A stretch of DNA of 34,401 nucleotides from Bacteroidales bacterium (GTDB lineage: Bacteria; Bacteroidota; Bacteroidia; Bacteroidales; P3). Position numbers and translations under genes: made by a program. How positions within the stretch are numbered: the stretch's first letter is position 1; each line of letters opens with the position of its first letter. Positions 8,927 to 16,466 of this stretch are shown piece by piece. The notes under the pieces are model-generated. The model saw nothing but the letters and a program-made list of their open reading frames with translations, was not told where the DNA came from and made no database searches. Location of the stretch: assembly GCA_031272705.1 (NCBI GenBank), contig JAISTG010000076.1, positions 83,204-117,604 on the forward strand, given 5' to 3'.

Positions 8927-9835
8927 ATGGGAGCAAATACTATTGGCAAGGAATTCTCTTTAACAACCTTCGGTGAAAGTCACGGAAAGGCTATCGGCGG
9001 TATTATTGACGGCTGTCCTGCCAGTTTAACGATGGATTATGATTTCATAACCAAAGAATTACAGCGGCGAAAGCCTCAAACCGAATACTGCACCGACCGA
9101 AAAGAAGATGATAAGGTGATTTTCCTTTCGGGCATTGAGAACGGAATCACACTTGGAACTCCTATAGGATTTATGATTGAAAATAAAGACATTCGGATTG
9201 CAGATTATAAGGACGTTTCTCGCAACAATCACGCCGATTTTACTTACTTTGAAAAGTACGGAATTGCAGCATCTTCGGGTGGAGGCAGGGCTTCGGCACG
9301 AGAAACGGCAGCAAGAGTGGTGGGAGGCAGCGTTGCAAAACTCTTCCTTAATACTTACGGCATAAGCATAAATACTTCCATTGAAACCATAGGCAATATA
9401 AATTACGTACAGCATAATAAGGAAGCAAATGCTTTACTGCAACAGGTAAAGGAAACAAACGATACGATTGGCGGAAAAATAAAGTGCAACATCAAGGGTT
9501 GTCCTGCGGGCTTGGGAGAGCCTGTTTTTGACAGGTTTTCTTCGTTACTGGCTGGTGCTGTTATGAGTATACCTTCCGTAAAGACTTTTGAATTTGGTGA
9601 CGGTCTGTCTCCGTCAAGGCGAGGCAGCGAATACATTGGCGATGGTTTGCAGGGAGGGATTTCAAACGGCAAAGAGATTGAGTTTTTAGTTGGTTTTAAG
9701 CCCGTACCATCTTTTAACATCAAAGGGAGACACGATATTTGTCAGTTATTTCGGGCTTCGGTCATTGTGGAAGCAATGGCTGCTTTGGTGACGGCAGATT
9801 TAATTAAACGGAATTTTAAGATAAATAAAATATAA
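8927..9835 (+). CDS. aroC: Chorismate synthase, compact form
   Basis: Converts 5-enolpyruvylshikimate-3-phosphate to chorismate, the last step of the shikimate pathway, using reduced FMN. The start MGANTIGKEFSL is chosen because it lies 28 nt after a -7 box and matches the family N-terminus; an upstream in-frame ATG would overlap the promoter. Conserved pieces: GESHG (His19), RRKP (Arg48), HADFTY (His102), GGGRASARETAARV (118-131), CPAGLGEPVFDR, GGISNG and KGRHD. At 302 residues it is clearly shorter than the usual 350-360. The family segment around SNHAGG before GGISNG is missing, as is the loop between KP and KGRHD, and RPGHAD reads RNNHAD. The catalytic His residues remain, so it may be active but is divergent. 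The next gene starts one base after the stop. Confidence 0.93.
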   Translation: MGANTIGKEFSLTTFGESHGKAIGGIIDGCPASLTMDYDFITKELQRRKPQTEYCTDRKEDDKVIFLSGIENGITLGTPIGFMIENKDIRIADYKDVSRNNHADFTYFEKYGIAASSGGGRASARETAARVVGGSVAKLFLNTYGISINTSIETIGNINYVQHNKEANALLQQVKETNDTIGGKIKCNIKGCPAGLGEPVFDRFSSLLAGAVMSIPSVKTFEFGDGLSPSRRGSEYIGDGLQGGISNGKEIEFLVGFKPVPSFNIKGRHDICQLFRASVIVEAMAALVTADLIKRNFKINKI

Positions 9836-9836
9836 T

Positions 9837-10613
9837 ATGATAAAAATGAAACCATTACGATTGATCTATTTAGCGTTGTCAATGTTGCTTATTCTGTCCT
9901 GCAATAAACAGCCAACGGAACATCAATTCAGCATCAGCGGATCAATAGAGCAAACGGAGGAAAAGGCTTTTATTCTTTCCGCTCTTGATAGCGGCGGGTA
10001 CAAAGTGATTGATACCATCCGCACAGACAAAAAAGGCTTTTTCACAAAAACGTATCAGATAAATTATCAAACGATTTACACTCTTGCTCTCTCCAATAAC
10101 GACTTTGCAATGTTCGTTGCACAACCCAAAGATCAAATAAAGATAACGGCTAATGCAACATCCTTTGCTTCATCTTACAATATTGAAAACTCCCCAATCA
10201 GTGAGCAGTTAAAGTTATTGAACAAAGAGAATATGGTTACGAGACAAAGGCTGGCATTTCTCAGCGATTTGCTGTATCAAAACAAGTATGAGGAGAATTT
10301 TAATCAAATAAAAGCAAAGGTAAAAGAAGAATACACCGCCTTACAACAGCAGGAACGTCAATTTACTCTTGATTTCATTGACAGGAATCTTGGAAATCTT
10401 GCATCCGTAGTGGCGTTATACCGTACCTTTGACGGACAATGGCTGATTCTTGCGGACGAATTGGACATATATAATAAGGTGTTGTCCGGATTGAAAAAGA
10501 CAATGCCCAACAATCCTCAAACAATATATCTCCAAAACTGCATACAAAAAAATCAAAACCTTATAAACCATCTGCAAAATGAACACAACGGAATCGCAAA
10601 GCAGGAAAAATAA
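9837..10613 (+). CDS. Lipoprotein with DUF4369-like domain, no thioredoxin domain
   Basis: 258 residues. The N-terminus has a lipoprotein signal with lipobox LLILSC (Cys22), so the protein should be lipidated. Residues about 30-125 (FSISGSIEQTEEKAFILSALDSGGYKVIDTIRTD and following) resemble the DUF4369 beta-domain found ahead of thioredoxin-like domains in Bacteroidota. The rest (about 125-258) is helical and Gln/Asn-rich, without a CxxC motif. It may therefore be a DUF4369 protein that has lost, or never had, the thioredoxin domain. It starts one base after aroC and overlaps the LpxH-like gene by 35 nt, so it sits inside an operon. An alternative start is the ATG at 9846. Function unknown. 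Confidence 0.82.
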   Translation: MIKMKPLRLIYLALSMLLILSCNKQPTEHQFSISGSIEQTEEKAFILSALDSGGYKVIDTIRTDKKGFFTKTYQINYQTIYTLALSNNDFAMFVAQPKDQIKITANATSFASSYNIENSPISEQLKLLNKENMVTRQRLAFLSDLLYQNKYEENFNQIKAKVKEEYTALQQQERQFTLDFIDRNLGNLASVVALYRTFDGQWLILADELDIYNKVLSGLKKTMPNNPQTIYLQNCIQKNQNLINHLQNEHNGIAKQEK

Positions 10614-11349
10614 ATCTTTTTTCATATCCGACCTGCATTTAGGAACACCTTCGTTGGAACAATCGTTGGAAAGAGAAAAGAAAGTTTTGCGATGGCTGCA
10701 GTCTGTTGAAAATGAGGCAAAGGCAATCTATCTTCTGGGAGACATTTTTGATTATTGGTTTGAATATCGTTACGTTGTACCGAAAGGATACGTACGTCTG
10801 CTTGGCTATTTGGCACTGATGGCTGACCGAGGCATTGATATACACTTCTTTAACGGAAATCACGACCTCTGGACCAAAGATTACTTTGACAGGGAACTTG
10901 GTTTCCACACGCATACAGAGCCTCTTATCACCACGATAGATAATAAGACCTTCTATCTTGCACACGGAGACGGGTTAGATAAGGCAGATAAAAAGTATAT
11001 ATTCATAAAACACGTCTTTGCATCACGCTTCAATCGCTTCCTTTATTCCCTTCTGCACCCATATCTCGCAACAATGATAGGCAAAAACCTCTCAAAAACA
11101 TCACGCAAGCAACATATAACAAGTGATTATATTGATAAGGGAGAACAGGAAGCAATTTTCCTTTTTTGCAAAGAGCATTCCAAAAATCATAATGTTGATT
11201 TCTACGTCATGGGACACCGTCATATTGCCACCGACCGAGAAGTCAGCGAAACAACCCGCTATATCAATACGGGTCAATGGATTACCGAGAGTCATTATGC
11301 TTGCTGGGACGGCGAGAATATGACATTATGCAGATACGAAGATAAATAA
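10579..11349 (+). CDS. lpxH: UDP-2,3-diacylglucosamine diphosphatase (LpxH family)
   Basis: 256 residues of a calcineurin-like metallophosphoesterase. Metal-binding motifs are in the canonical order: SDLHLG (17-22), GDIFDYW (54-60), GNHD (93-96), HGD (129-131) and GHRH (212-215). The spacing and the FDYWFEYR context fit LpxH, which hydrolyses UDP-2,3-diacylglucosamine to lipid X in lipid A synthesis at the inner membrane. The start codon lies 35 nt inside the preceding lipoprotein gene; a later start would cut into the first metal motif, so the overlap is probably real and implies translational coupling. The gene faces the amidohydrolase at 11394 with a 44-nt gap. A related phosphoesterase with another substrate cannot be excluded. 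Confidence 0.9.
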   Translation: MNTTESQSRKNKSFFISDLHLGTPSLEQSLEREKKVLRWLQSVENEAKAIYLLGDIFDYWFEYRYVVPKGYVRLLGYLALMADRGIDIHFFNGNHDLWTKDYFDRELGFHTHTEPLITTIDNKTFYLAHGDGLDKADKKYIFIKHVFASRFNRFLYSLLHPYLATMIGKNLSKTSRKQHITSDYIDKGEQEAIFLFCKEHSKNHNVDFYVMGHRHIATDREVSETTRYINTGQWITESHYACWDGENMTLCRYEDK

Positions 11350-11393
11350 CAGATTGTTATTGCTGCCTTCCGTCAAATCAAAAGGCTGTTTCA

Positions 11394-12626
11394 TCACAAA
11401 CAAAACCTGCGAGCAGCGGTAATTATCTCTTCTTCCCGCTCTATGAAACGGTTTTCCATCAAAATTTTACCGTTACATATCACGCTGTCAATACATTCGC
11501 TGTCGGCAGAATAAACTAATGAAGCAATGAGATTGTGGTTAGGCACGAGCGATACATTATTCAGGTTTATCAAAAGGCAATCAGCAAGATACCCTTCCCG
11601 AATACATCCTGCCAACAAGCCAAAAGCCGAAGCCGAATTGACGGTTGCCCACTCAAAAACCTCATCGGCAGGCAGGGCTTGCGGATTTCCGCTTGTTACT
11701 TTGGCAAGCAGAGAGGCTATTTTCATTTCTCCAAGCATTGAAAGCGAATTATTTGAGGCGTTTCCATCCGTTCCGAGTGCTATATGCACGCCTGCCGACT
11801 TCAACATTTGATAAGGGAAAATTCCACTCGCCAACTTCATATTTGAACACGGATTATGCACTGCCGTAACCCCTTTTTCCGCTAATATATCGGCATCCTG
11901 CGGAGTCAAATGAACACAATGGGCGGCTATTGTCCTGTTATCAAGCACGCCAACAGCGTTAAGATACTGCACAGGTGAGAGTTGATGTTCCCGAAGGCAG
12001 TCTTCAACCTCTTTTTGCGTCTCTGCAAGATGCGTATGAATGTTTATACCGTGTTGATGTGCCACTTGATAACAGCGTTGGTACAAAGCGACGGAACAGG
12101 TGTAAATAGCGTGAGGAGAAAGACTTATATCAATCAACGGATTTGCCGTTCGGTCAAAGTTTTCAATAAATTCAAAGTTTTCTTCAATCGTTTCGGCGGG
12201 CAGAGAATCCATAAAAGTAATGCCGATGTTTGCCCTTACGCCCATCTCTTTTACTGCCCGAATAACAGAAGAATGATGCCAGTACATATCATTAAAGAAT
12301 ACGCTCCCCGATTTAATCATTTCAAGTATGGCAAGCCGTGTTCCGTTGTATATATCCTGCTCTGTAAGAGTGGCTTCCTTCTTCCATATTGCCGTAAGCC
12401 AATCTTGGAGGCTCTTCCCTTCGCAAAAACTTCTCAAAAGGCTCATAGGAGTATGGGAATGAGCATTATAGAAGGCTGGAACTATTGCTTTATCTTTGCC
12501 ATCTATCGTTTTGTCGGCGGGAAACTTAATTTCGTCTGCTATTTTGGCGAATTTGCCGTCTTTAATCAGCACATCACAGCAACTGTTATTTGCCAACGTG
12601 ATATTTTTAATAAGGATTGCATTCAT
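11394..12626 (-). CDS. Amidohydrolase, 5'-methylthioadenosine/S-adenosylhomocysteine deaminase type
   Basis: 410 residues of the TRZ/ATZ-MtaD branch of the amidohydrolase superfamily. Metal-site residues: NAHSHTP (His56, His58), HTHLAE (His199 with Glu202 nearby), AAHCVHL (His236/His239) and LGTDGNASNN (Asp287). The small beta-sandwich formed by the N- and C-termini is present (LIKNITLAN; VDSVICNG-type ending). Members deaminate S-adenosylhomocysteine, methylthioadenosine or other amino-heterocycles; the exact substrate cannot be read from sequence alone. It stands alone on the minus strand with its own promoter at 12649-12677. Its divergent neighbour is the gene at 13071, with array B between them. 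Confidence 0.87.
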   Translation of the reverse strand: MNAILIKNITLANNSCCDVLIKDGKFAKIADEIKFPADKTIDGKDKAIVPAFYNAHSHTPMSLLRSFCEGKSLQDWLTAIWKKEATLTEQDIYNGTRLAILEMIKSGSVFFNDMYWHHSSVIRAVKEMGVRANIGITFMDSLPAETIEENFEFIENFDRTANPLIDISLSPHAIYTCSVALYQRCYQVAHQHGINIHTHLAETQKEVEDCLREHQLSPVQYLNAVGVLDNRTIAAHCVHLTPQDADILAEKGVTAVHNPCSNMKLASGIFPYQMLKSAGVHIALGTDGNASNNSLSMLGEMKIASLLAKVTSGNPQALPADEVFEWATVNSASAFGLLAGCIREGYLADCLLINLNNVSLVPNHNLIASLVYSADSECIDSVICNGKILMENRFIEREEEIITAARRFCL

Positions 12627-12648
12627 ATTATCAACTTTTATTGGGCAG

Positions 12649-12677
12649 CAAAAGTATTAAAAAAAACCAAAGTCAAA
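12649..12677 (-). promoter_or_regulatory. Promoter of the amidohydrolase gene
   Basis: Minus strand -7 box TACTTTTG at 12649-12656 and TTTG at 12674-12677, spaced by 17 nt. The -7 box lies 22 nt before the start codon. Confidence 0.6.
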
Positions 12678-12754
12678 CATTCATTGACCAAAAACCAACT
12701 ATATTTATCCAAAATTATGCTTTATGGTTCTCTTGTTTTCTCACAAAATCATAT

Positions 12755-12922
12755 CATTTGATTACGAAATCCTGAAATCAAATTACAAAATCCTAGAATC
12801 AAATTACAAAATCCTAGAATCAAATTATAGCGTGCCGGAATCAAATTATAGAATTCTATAATCAAATTCTAGCGTTCTGTAATTTGATTTCAGAATTCTA
12901 TAATCAAGTTTGGCTGTGCTGT
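12755..12922. repeat. Array B: eight 21-nt phased units, core AATCAAATT
   Basis: Eight units of exactly 21 nt start at 12755, 12776, 12797, 12818, 12839, 12860, 12881 and 12902. Units 2-6 open with AATCAAATT, unit 7 with its reverse complement AATTTGATT, unit 1 with the near match CATTTGATT, and unit 8 with the degenerate AATCAAGTT. Units 2 and 3 are identical. The second half-unit is often a small palindrome, for example ATAGAATTCTAT in unit 5. The array lies between the divergent promoters of the amidohydrolase gene and the gene at 13071. Confidence 0.92.
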
Positions 12923-12989
12923 GTTAAAGGTTAAGGAAGTTAAAATCAAATTTTGGAAAGTTAATACGGTATTTTATAATTTTTTTTCG

Positions 12990-12997
12990 TACTTTTG
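12990..12997 (+). promoter_or_regulatory. Candidate -7 box for the 13071-15570 operon
   Basis: TACTTTTG followed by CACCCTC, about 70 nt upstream of the first start codon. No clear -33 TTG is seen at the expected distance. Confidence 0.5.
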
Positions 12998-13070
12998 CAC
13001 CCTCAAAAACAGGCGTTAAGTACAACGCCACAGCAAAATATAAACTTAAAAAGGCAAAAAATGATTGTAT

Positions 13071-13427
13071 ATGAAGGTGTCTGAAAACTATTATGACGAA
13101 GTGTTTCAATTCAAAGGACAATTTGACATCCCATCTTGCTGTGGGCTGAAAATAAAACAAAAAGATGGACGGACAGTGGTTTGTGTTACGGAACTTTATC
13201 AGGATAATCCCGGAACGTCAGTTACTTATGCAGGAAAGGAATTACTGATTCAAATCTGTGAAGCGAAGAATTTGGACATTGAAAAGGTTGTATATCTGCA
13301 ATGTAACCCTGATACAAACTCCAAACTCTCCTTTTACGATGAGGAATACTTTGAAGTAACCTTCCAAAATGGAGATATGCCTCAGTACAGACAAGTTACA
13401 TCAAACGAAATCAAAGAATTATTATGA
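13071..13427 (+). CDS. Small protein of unknown function
   Basis: About 118 residues from the ATG at 13071 (MKVSENYYDEVFQF). It is soluble, acidic and without a signal peptide or membrane segment; two adjacent Cys (SCCGLK) occur near residue 23. I do not recognise a family. The start is uncertain: an ATG at 13061, better placed behind an AAGG at 13051-13054, opens another frame and stops after seven codons at 13084. This is either an overlapping leader ORF or a one-base frameshift that hides a slightly longer N-terminus. The stop overlaps the next start by ATGA (13424-13427), so it is the first gene of an operon with the alpha/beta hydrolase and the PaaK-like gene. Confidence 0.72.
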   Translation: MKVSENYYDEVFQFKGQFDIPSCCGLKIKQKDGRTVVCVTELYQDNPGTSVTYAGKELLIQICEAKNLDIEKVVYLQCNPDTNSKLSFYDEEYFEVTFQNGDMPQYRQVTSNEIKELL

Positions 13428-14263
13428 GAAAATGGCTTTTTGTTATATTCCTGCTTATCTCCGGCGATATATTATGTCAAAACACGATAAAAATTTGGGC
13501 AAATGTGCAGGATGGAAGGAAATTTCGCAATAGTGAATTGATTGTTTTTCAGCCTGAAACGAAGAATACATCGGGTATATCTGTGATTATTGCTCCCGGA
13601 GGCAGTTATTACTGGTTGGATATGAACAATGAGGGATACAAAGTAGCAAAACAACTTAACAAAGAAGGAATTACGGCTTTTGTTTTGAAGTATCGTACTG
13701 CCCGAAGGGGTTATCATCACCCTGCAATGATACAGGATATGCAGCGGACTTTGCAGTTGGTTAAGGAAAGGGCGGAAGAGTTTGGTATAGCGGCAGATAA
13801 GGTTGGTGTAATGGGGTTTTCGGCTGGCGGACATTTGGCTGGTACGACTGGAACTTATTTTGATGAAAATTTTATGAAACCTTTGGGTATTGAACCGAAG
13901 ATATCGTTGAAACCATACTTCGTTGCTATGATTTATCCCGTTGTTTCAATGCAGGATAGCACGGCTCACAGGAAATCACGCCGTAATCTGCTGACGCGAA
14001 ATTTCACTGCGGAAGAACAAAACAAAATGTCGTTGGAACAGAACGTAAGAACGGATATGCCTCCTGTCTTTTTGTTGCACTGCATTGACGATAAAACAGT
14101 TGATTATCACAATAGCGTTAATTATGACAAGACTTTGAGTGAGCGAAACATACCTCACCGATTCCTGCTCTTTGAAAAAGGAGGACATGGCTTTGGAATA
14201 CAACCCCGAAACGATGTAAAAGACTGGTTAAATGAGTTTATAATATGGCTAAAAACAATCTAA
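13424..14263 (+). CDS. Secreted alpha/beta hydrolase (esterase/lipase-like)
   Basis: 279 residues with a signal peptide (LFVIFLLISGDILC; residues 1 to about 18). The alpha/beta-hydrolase elements are clear: oxyanion-hole segment IIAPGGSY (55-62), nucleophile elbow GFSAGG with Ser133, acid in HCIDDKTV (Asp222 or Asp223) and His255 in GGHGFG. This arrangement is that of the BD-FAE/acetyl-esterase branch, which often removes acyl groups from polysaccharides or small esters; the substrate is not known. It acts outside the cytoplasm. Cys18 is not in a convincing lipobox. It overlaps the upstream gene by 4 nt and the downstream PaaK-like gene by 19 nt, pointing to tight coupling. Confidence 0.88.
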   Translation: MRKWLFVIFLLISGDILCQNTIKIWANVQDGRKFRNSELIVFQPETKNTSGISVIIAPGGSYYWLDMNNEGYKVAKQLNKEGITAFVLKYRTARRGYHHPAMIQDMQRTLQLVKERAEEFGIAADKVGVMGFSAGGHLAGTTGTYFDENFMKPLGIEPKISLKPYFVAMIYPVVSMQDSTAHRKSRRNLLTRNFTAEEQNKMSLEQNVRTDMPPVFLLHCIDDKTVDYHNSVNYDKTLSERNIPHRFLLFEKGGHGFGIQPRNDVKDWLNEFIIWLKTI

Positions 14264-15570
14264 AATTCCCTGAAATAGAGTTTGAACCTGCGGAAACGAT
14301 AAAACGTTTTCAGGAAAAGAAACTTCAAGAAGCCCTTGCTTACCTTGCAACAAATTCTCCTTTCTATCGGCGAATGTTTGTTGAGGAACACATTGATATA
14401 ACAAAAATCAAGCATATTGAGGATTTGAAATATATTCCCTTTACCGAAAAACGCCATCTGCAAATTTACAATGACGATTTTCTTTGTGTGCCTCGTGAGC
14501 GTATAATAGACTTTATAACAACCTCCGGGACGCTTGGGGATCCCGTAACCTTTGCCATGACGGACAAAGACCTTAACCGATTAGCCTATAATGAACATAT
14601 ATCGTTTCTTTGTGCAGGGGTGCAACCTTCGGACGTAGTACAGATTATGACCACTCTTGATAAAAGGTTTATGGCAGGGCTTGCTTATTTTCTCGGATTG
14701 CGGTCTCTGGGTGCCGGAATAGTGCGTGTGGGCAACGGAATACCCGCTCTGCAATGGGATACGATAAACAGGATACGTCCGAATACCATTATGTGTGTGC
14801 CGTCCTTCATTCTTAATATCATAAAGTATGCAGAGGAGAACGGAATTGATTATCGCAAGTCCAGTATAAAAAAGGCGGTTTGTATAGGTGAAAATCTACG
14901 GGAACAGGATTTTACTTTGAATCTTTTGGGACAGCAAATAAAGGACAAATGGGACATCTCACTTCATTCCACATACGCTTCCACCGAAATGGCTACTACT
15001 TTTGCCGAATGCAACGAAGGCAAAGGAGGGCATCATCACCCCGAATTGATTATCTGTGAAGTGATAAAGGATGATGAAGTCGTAGAAGAAGGTATTGTCG
15101 GTGAATTGGTAATTACTACCTTGGGCGTAGAAGGAATGCCATTGCTAAGATTCAAAACGGGTGATATGCTTTCCATTTCAACCGAACCTTGCCATTGTGG
15201 TCGTCAAACGATGAGAGTAAGTCCTGTTATCGGTCGCATAAATCATCTGTTAAAGTATAAGGGGACAACCATTTATCCCCCTGCGCTCTATGATGTGCTT
15301 GATAATACGCCTTACGTTGAAAATTACATCGTTGAAGTGAGATTAAACAACAGCGGAAATGATGATGTGATTGTTAAAATGGGCTTAAAGGACACGGCAA
15401 ATATAAGTATGGATAATCAACAGTTAATAATTAAGGAACTGAAAGACCGTTTTCGTGCTAAAATAAGGGTTGCTCCGCAAATAGAAATCCACGACTCACA
15501 AGCGATTCTCAAACAAAATTATCCTGATATGAGCAGGAAACCCATCAAGTTTATTGATAATCGCAAATAA
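14245..15570 (+). CDS. Phenylacetate-CoA ligase (PaaK)-like adenylating enzyme
   Basis: 441 residues, the usual PaaK-family length. Motifs: phosphate loop TTSGTLGDP (92-100), TYASTE (243-248), LRFKTGD (301-307), CHCGR (316-320) and the hinge IGRINHLLKYKG (329-340), followed by the C-terminal lid. PaaK-type enzymes activate aryl or carboxylic acids as acyl-AMP and transfer them to CoA. In the phosphate loop the usual Lys is Asp (GTLGDP), so phenylacetate should not be assumed as substrate. No other phenylacetate-catabolism gene is nearby. It begins inside the alpha/beta hydrolase gene (19-nt overlap) and is followed by a 12-bp inverted repeat in the gap before the nitroreductase. Confidence 0.85.
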   Translation: MAKNNLKFPEIEFEPAETIKRFQEKKLQEALAYLATNSPFYRRMFVEEHIDITKIKHIEDLKYIPFTEKRHLQIYNDDFLCVPRERIIDFITTSGTLGDPVTFAMTDKDLNRLAYNEHISFLCAGVQPSDVVQIMTTLDKRFMAGLAYFLGLRSLGAGIVRVGNGIPALQWDTINRIRPNTIMCVPSFILNIIKYAEENGIDYRKSSIKKAVCIGENLREQDFTLNLLGQQIKDKWDISLHSTYASTEMATTFAECNEGKGGHHHPELIICEVIKDDEVVEEGIVGELVITTLGVEGMPLLRFKTGDMLSISTEPCHCGRQTMRVSPVIGRINHLLKYKGTTIYPPALYDVLDNTPYVENYIVEVRLNNSGNDDVIVKMGLKDTANISMDNQQLIIKELKDRFRAKIRVAPQIEIHDSQAILKQNYPDMSRKPIKFIDNRK

Positions 15571-15584
15571 ACCTTTCATTACAC

Positions 15585-15643
15585 TTTCCAAACAATGGAT
15601 ACTTGATCTAAAACACGGATAACGGGACGATATTGTTTGGAAA
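15585..15643. repeat. 12-bp perfect inverted repeat, 35 nt apart
   Basis: TTTCCAAACAAT (15585-15596) is repeated in reverse complement as ATTGTTTGGAAA (15632-15643). The right arm ends next to the candidate -33 element of the nitroreductase promoter. It could be a paired operator or a long-loop RNA hairpin after the PaaK-like gene. Confidence 0.75.
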
Positions 15644-15645
15644 AC

Positions 15646-15678
15646 TTGTTTTATAAAGAAGAAAAAATAGTATCTTTG
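15646..15678 (+). promoter_or_regulatory. Nitroreductase promoter
   Basis: -7 box TATCTTTG at 15671-15678 with a TTG at 15646-15648 (22-nt spacer, slightly long), 20 nt before the ATG at 15699. Confidence 0.55.
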
Positions 15679-15698
15679 CAGTCAAAAATTACACTGAA

Positions 15699-16460
15699 AT
15701 GAATGAACACTTAATAGATACCTTGCTAAATCGCAGGACAATACGTAAATACAGCAACAAAATCATAGATGACAAAACTATTGCAACCATTTTGGAAGCA
15801 GGAATAAGAAGTTCAAACTGTGGAAATATGCAAATATACAGCATAATAGTAACCCGTGATGAACAACGGAAAAAAGAACTCGCCAAATTCCACTTTAATC
15901 AATCAATGGTGAGTGAAGCCCCTGTGGTTTTGACGATTTGTGCCGATGTAAACAGGTTTGCAAAATGGTGTAAAAAAAGAAATGCCGTAACAGATGCTTA
16001 TTCTAATTTTCTATGGTTTAATATCGGTACGGTTGATGCTACGATTGTAACACAAACAATGTGCATTGCGGCGGAGGCTATGGGACTAGGTATCTGTTAT
16101 TTGGGAACTGTAACTTATATGGCAAAGGAAATAGCCGATTTTCTAAAACTTCCAAAGGGCGTAATACCGATAACAACCATCACAATGGGTTATCCTGCAG
16201 AAAATCCGCTACTTACGGAACGTCTTGCGGTGAATGCCGTTGTTCATAATGAGACTTACAAGGATTATACCGAAGAAGATATTGAACAAATATATGGAGA
16301 ATTTGAACAGTTGCCTCAATCCGTTGAATACGTGAAAGAAAATCAGCAACAAAACCTCGCTCAAGTCTTTACAAACTGCCGATACAAAAAGGACGACAGC
16401 CTTTTATTTGGTCGTAATTACTTTAAGTTCATAAAGGAACAGGGTTTTCTTGATGAATAA
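15699..16460 (+). CDS. Nitroreductase-family NAD(P)H/FMN oxidoreductase
   Basis: 253 residues. The N-terminal RRTIRKYSNK (12-21) is the FMN phosphate-binding segment of the family, followed by AGIRSSNCGNMQ. The central AAEAMGLGICYLGTV and the TITMGYPAENP segment bind FMN and form the dimer core. Length and the C-terminal extension resemble the NfsA/FRP-type subgroup, which reduces nitro compounds, quinones or flavins with NADPH. The natural substrate is unknown. It has its own promoter, next to an inverted repeat that could bind a regulator, and ends 6 nt from the convergent beta-barrel gene. Confidence 0.9.
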   Translation: MNEHLIDTLLNRRTIRKYSNKIIDDKTIATILEAGIRSSNCGNMQIYSIIVTRDEQRKKELAKFHFNQSMVSEAPVVLTICADVNRFAKWCKKRNAVTDAYSNFLWFNIGTVDATIVTQTMCIAAEAMGLGICYLGTVTYMAKEIADFLKLPKGVIPITTITMGYPAENPLLTERLAVNAVVHNETYKDYTEEDIEQIYGEFEQLPQSVEYVKENQQQNLAQVFTNCRYKKDDSLLFGRNYFKFIKEQGFLDE

Positions 16461-16466
16461 GCCTGT

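Noticed and set aside
8742..8936. 64-codon minus-strand frame with repeated CNLII pattern
   Set aside because: It is array A read in frame, since 21 nt is seven codons; it overlaps the secDF promoter region and aroC start.
11345..11361. 7-bp hairpin between the LpxH-like and amidohydrolase genes as terminator
   Set aside because: The AATAACA/TGTTATT stem is short and AT-only and lacks a T-run, so it is not convincing.
11982..12761. 259-codon plus-strand frame opposite the amidohydrolase gene
   Set aside because: The minus-strand amidohydrolase has all metal motifs over the same bases; the plus-strand frame has no recognisable domain and ends in intergenic repeat DNA.
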